DNA from: Halopseudomonas yangmingensis
Lineage (GTDB): Bacteria; Pseudomonadota; Gammaproteobacteria; Pseudomonadales; Pseudomonadaceae
NCBI RefSeq assembly: GCF_900114825.1
Contig: NZ_FOUI01000012.1
Span: 1 to 45,814, forward strand
Direction: 5' to 3'
DNA length: 45,814 nt
This document shows, one piece after another, positions 43,295 to 45,814 of this stretch (positions are counted from its first letter, which is position 1; the number at the start of each line of letters is the position of its first letter). The position numbers and the translations under genes are program-made. A model generated the notes under the pieces. That model ran no database searches. It saw nothing but the letters and a program-made list of their open reading frames with translations, and was not told where the DNA came from.

Positions 43295-44662
43295 ATGACC
43301 GCACCCTGGACACCCGACAGCTGGCGCAGCCGGCCTATCCTGCAGCAGCCCCGGTATCCCGATGCCCAGGCACTGGCCACTGTAGAACAGACACTGGCCG
43401 GCTACCCGCCGCTGGTATTTGCCGGCGAGGCACGCGAGCTACGCCGACAGTTTGCCGAGGTCACCCAGGGTCGTGCCTTCCTGCTGCAGGGTGGCGACTG
43501 CGCCGAAAGCTTTGCCGAATTCTCGGCCCCAAAAATCCGCGACACCTTCAAGGTACTGCTACAGATGGCGGTGGTCATGACCTTTGCCGCCGGCTGTCCA
43601 GTAGTCAAGGTCGGTCGCATGGCTGGCCAGTTCGCCAAGCCGCGCTCGGCAGACAACGAGGAGCAGGATGGTCTGAGCCTGCCGGCCTACCGCGGAGATA
43701 TCGTCAACGCCATCGCCTTTGACGCCGCCAGCCGCAACCCGGATCCGCAGCGTTTGCTGATGGCCTATCACCAGGCCACCGCCACCCTGAACCTGCTGCG
43801 CGCCTTTGCCCAGGGCGGCTTTGCCAGTCTGGACCAGGTACATCGCTGGAATCTGGACTTCGTCGCCGCCTCGGCGCTGACCGATCGCTTCCAGCACCTG
43901 GCCGAGCGCATTGACGAAAGTCTGGCCTTTATGCGCGCCTGTGGCGTAGACGCGCAAGGCACGCCGCAACTGCGAGAAACCAGCTTCTTCACCGCCCACG
44001 AAGCCCTGCTGCTGAACTACGAACAGGCCTTCACCCGACGCGACAGCCTGACCGGCGACTGGTACGACTGCTCGGCACACATGCTGTGGATCGGTGATCG
44101 CACCCGCCAACTGGATGGCGCACATGTCGAATTCATGCGCGGCATCCACAATCCGATTGGCGTAAAGATCGGCCCCAGCACGCGCCCGGATGACCTGCTG
44201 CGGCTGATCGACCGACTCAATCCACAGAATGATCCCGGACGCCTGAACCTGATAGTGCGCATGGGTGCAGACAAGGTCGAGGCACACTTCCCGGAACTGC
44301 TGGCTGCCGTAGAGAACGAAGGACGGCTGGTGCTCTGGAGCTCAGACCCCATGCATGGCAACACCATCAAGGCGTCCAGCGGCTACAAGACACGCGATTT
44401 TGCTGCGGTACTGCGTGAAGTCGAACAGTTCTTCGCGGTGCACCAGGCCCAGGGCAGCTGGGCCGGTGGCATCCATATCGAAATGACCGGACAAAACGTC
44501 ACCGAATGCATCGGCGGCGCCACCCCGGTCACCGAAGCCGGCCTGTCAGACCGCTACCACACCCACTGCGACCCACGCCTGAACGCCGACCAGTCACTGG
44601 AACTGGCATTCATGATCGCAGAAACCCTGAAAAAGGTCCGAAAACCCACCGACCCCCAATAA
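43295..44662 (+). CDS. 3-deoxy-7-phosphoheptulonate synthase, class II
   Basis: A 455-residue enzyme of the plant-like AroA-II/PhzC type. It has the metal cysteine segment GGDCAESF (about 66-73), [14 protein letters not shown] (about 105-118), [11 protein letters not shown] and the C-terminal [19 protein letters not shown]. It condenses phosphoenolpyruvate with erythrose 4-phosphate, the first step of the shikimate pathway. No phenazine genes are nearby, so a housekeeping or pathway-boosting role is likely. It is divergent from the spermidine-synthase-like gene. Confidence 0.94.
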   Translation: MTAPWTPDSWRSRPILQQPRYPDAQALATVEQTLAGYPPLVFAGEARELRRQFAEVTQGRAFLLQGGDCAESFAEFSAPKIRDTFKVLLQMAVVMTFAAGCPVVKVGRMAGQFAKPRSADNEEQDGLSLPAYRGDIVNAIAFDAASRNPDPQRLLMAYHQATATLNLLRAFAQGGFASLDQVHRWNLDFVAASALTDRFQHLAERIDESLAFMRACGVDAQGTPQLRETSFFTAHEALLLNYEQAFTRRDSLTGDWYDCSAHMLWIGDRTRQLDGAHVEFMRGIHNPIGVKIGPSTRPDDLLRLIDRLNPQNDPGRLNLIVRMGADKVEAHFPELLAAVENEGRLVLWSSDPMHGNTIKASSGYKTRDFAAVLREVEQFFAVHQAQGSWAGGIHIEMTGQNVTECIGGATPVTEAGLSDRYHTHCDPRLNADQSLELAFMIAETLKKVRKPTDPQ

Positions 44663-44694
44663 CCAGAACCGCCCCCACAACACTACCTGGCAGC

Positions 44695-44940
44695 TGCTTT
44701 CTGGGACCACCGACTTCAAGCCCAAAGGGCTGCCGGGGTGTGCCTTTCTGGGACCGCCGACTTTAGTCGGCAAAGCAGCCCACAGGGCTGCCGGGGTTCA
44801 GCGCTGCATCAGACACCCCCAGCGCACGGCTACGCCGTGCTGGCCGGATAAATCCGGCGGTCCCAAAAACCGCACAGTCTACCCGCCCAGCGCCCGAGCG
44901 GGGATTGGTCTTCTGGGACCGCCGACTTCAGTCGGCAAAG
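44695..44940. repeat. REP cluster upstream of the RAYT gene
   Basis: The palindromes GCCGACTTTAGTCGGC (44756-44771), GCCGGATAAATCCGGC (44843-44858, arms changed in a compensating way) and GCCGACTTCAGTCGGC (44921-44936) lie here with a decayed copy near 44708. They are joined by the same filler blocks as the array at 1-745. The 44941-45058 interval holds no gene or further full copy. Confidence 0.88.
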
Positions 44941-45058
44941 CAGCCCACAGGGCTGCCAGGGTTGTCTTACTGCTAAACAGCTCACAAAAACCAACAACCA
45001 AGACTGCTTCGCAGATGCCACCACCTATACTTCCATGTCACCCCGGCAAGGATGAACC

Positions 45059-45637
45059 ATGGAAACCACAGGCAAGGACAACTGGCATTCGCGCGGTTAT
45101 CTTCCACATTTTGATGCACCAGGCGCACTCCAGCATGTCTGTTTCCGTCTTGGCGACTCCTTGCCCAGACAAACGCTGCTGCGTCTCGGCGCCCAAACTG
45201 ATGACCTGCAGCGCCTGCAGAAGATCGAGCAATTACTGGATGTGGGACACGGCAGCTGCTTGCTGGCCAGGCCTCGGGTGGCTGAAATAGTCCAGCGCCT
45301 ATTGTTGGCTGGCGACGGCAATGAATACCTGCTGCTTGGATGGGTAATCATGCCAAATCATGTGCACGTGCTGATCGAACAATGGCGGGACGTTGCTCTG
45401 TGTAAGGTTGTCAAAGGCTGGAAAGGTCGCAGCAGCCGCCTGATCCGGTCGGCGTATCCAGATGACTGCATTCAGCCTCTCTGGCATAGGGATTACTGGG
45501 ACAGGTTCATTCGCAACCAACAGCACTTGCAGAATGTCGTCCATTACATTGAAAACAACCCCGTAGCCGCCGGCTTGGTTACGCAGGCTACAGACTGGCA
45601 ATGGAGCAGCGCAAATCAGCGGGTTGTCGGCATGTGA
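45059..45637 (+). CDS. REP-associated tyrosine transposase (RAYT)
   Basis: A 192-residue Y1 transposase of the IS200/IS605-related RAYT family. The metal-binding HUH motif is HVH in MPNHVHVLIE (98-107). The C-terminal block WHRDYWDRFIRN (142-153) and YIENNPVAAGLV (163-174) is characteristic of RAYTs, and a nearby Tyr is the nucleophile. RAYTs are domestic single-copy genes thought to move or maintain REP sequences. REP copies lie on both sides (44921 and 45682), so this is a complete REP-transposase locus. Ribosome site: AAGGATG, before ACC-ATG. Confidence 0.93.
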   Translation: METTGKDNWHSRGYLPHFDAPGALQHVCFRLGDSLPRQTLLRLGAQTDDLQRLQKIEQLLDVGHGSCLLARPRVAEIVQRLLLAGDGNEYLLLGWVIMPNHVHVLIEQWRDVALCKVVKGWKGRSSRLIRSAYPDDCIQPLWHRDYWDRFIRNQQHLQNVVHYIENNPVAAGLVTQATDWQWSSANQRVVGM

Positions 45638-45659
45638 CAGGAGTGGTGCCATAACCATC

Positions 45660-45814
45660 GGGCAGCCCTACGGGCTGCTTTGCCGACTGAAGTCGGCGGT
45701 CCCAGAAAAGCACACCCTTGACCGAGCGCTGGGCGAGCAGGCTGTGCGGCCTCTGGGACCGCCGAATTCATTCGGCCAGCACGGCGTAGCCGGGCGCTGG
45801 GGTTGGGTTTTCGG
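45660..45814. repeat. REP cluster downstream of the RAYT gene
   Basis: GCCGACTGAAGTCGGC at 45682-45697 and a variant GCCGAATTCATTCGGC at 45761-45776 are joined by the same GAAAAGCACACCC filler as the left array (209, 449). The cluster runs off the end of the window. Confidence 0.88.

Overview
The window is a gammaproteobacterial chromosome of Pseudomonas type (Pseudomonas sensu lato or Halopseudomonas; genus inferred). The grounds are a GC-rich backbone, an OprI-type lipoprotein, a divergent finR/fpr pair, class II DAHP synthase, DUF5610 and REP/RAYT repeats. This backbone is cut by one foreign island of about 24.4 kb.

Left backbone (1-8056): an array of about 240-bp units built from REP palindromes, a small GNAT protein, a GntP-type permease, oprI facing an L,D-transpeptidase, tesA, the YbbA/YbbP-type ABC exporter pair, and the 5' third of greB. 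Right backbone (32430-45814): the 3' two thirds of greB, finR/fpr with a strong palindromic operator, a small membrane protein, an acireductone-dioxygenase-like cupin, an MFS permease, aroC, an unrecognised tail-anchored protein, a Tag-like glycosylase, ttcA, a J-domain protein, a SprT-type protein, DUF5610, a spermidine-synthase-like protein, class II DAHP synthase, and a REP-associated tyrosine transposase flanked by REP sequences.

Island (about 8057-32429): it sits inside greB, at the codons for the conserved acidic-tip motif GDRSENADY. At its right end is a five-gene minus-strand operon: two tyrosine recombinases and a third protein that fit the Gamma-Mobile-Trio (gmtY, gmtZ, gmtX), then a complete diverged GreB, then a VRR-NUC nuclease-like protein. 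The element therefore breaks the host greB and carries a recoded replacement in its own recombinase operon. This is the most interesting point of the window.

Cargo lies between the recombinase operon and an AT-rich, zinc-finger-like gene at the left end. It consists of (1) a winged-helix/helicase pair with a divergent Xre regulator; (2) an adenosine deaminase, HAM1, SIR2 operon matching the Kongming anti-phage system, with a DUF2971 gene added downstream; (3) an orphan DUF1778 antitoxin; and (4) a type I restriction system (half HsdS, HsdM, HsdS, a DUF262/DUF1524 GmrSD-like protein, HsdR, a metallopeptidase). The island looks like a mosaic: its two ends are strongly AT-rich and the cargo is intermediate. 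Family names come from motifs and memory of the families; no database search was possible.
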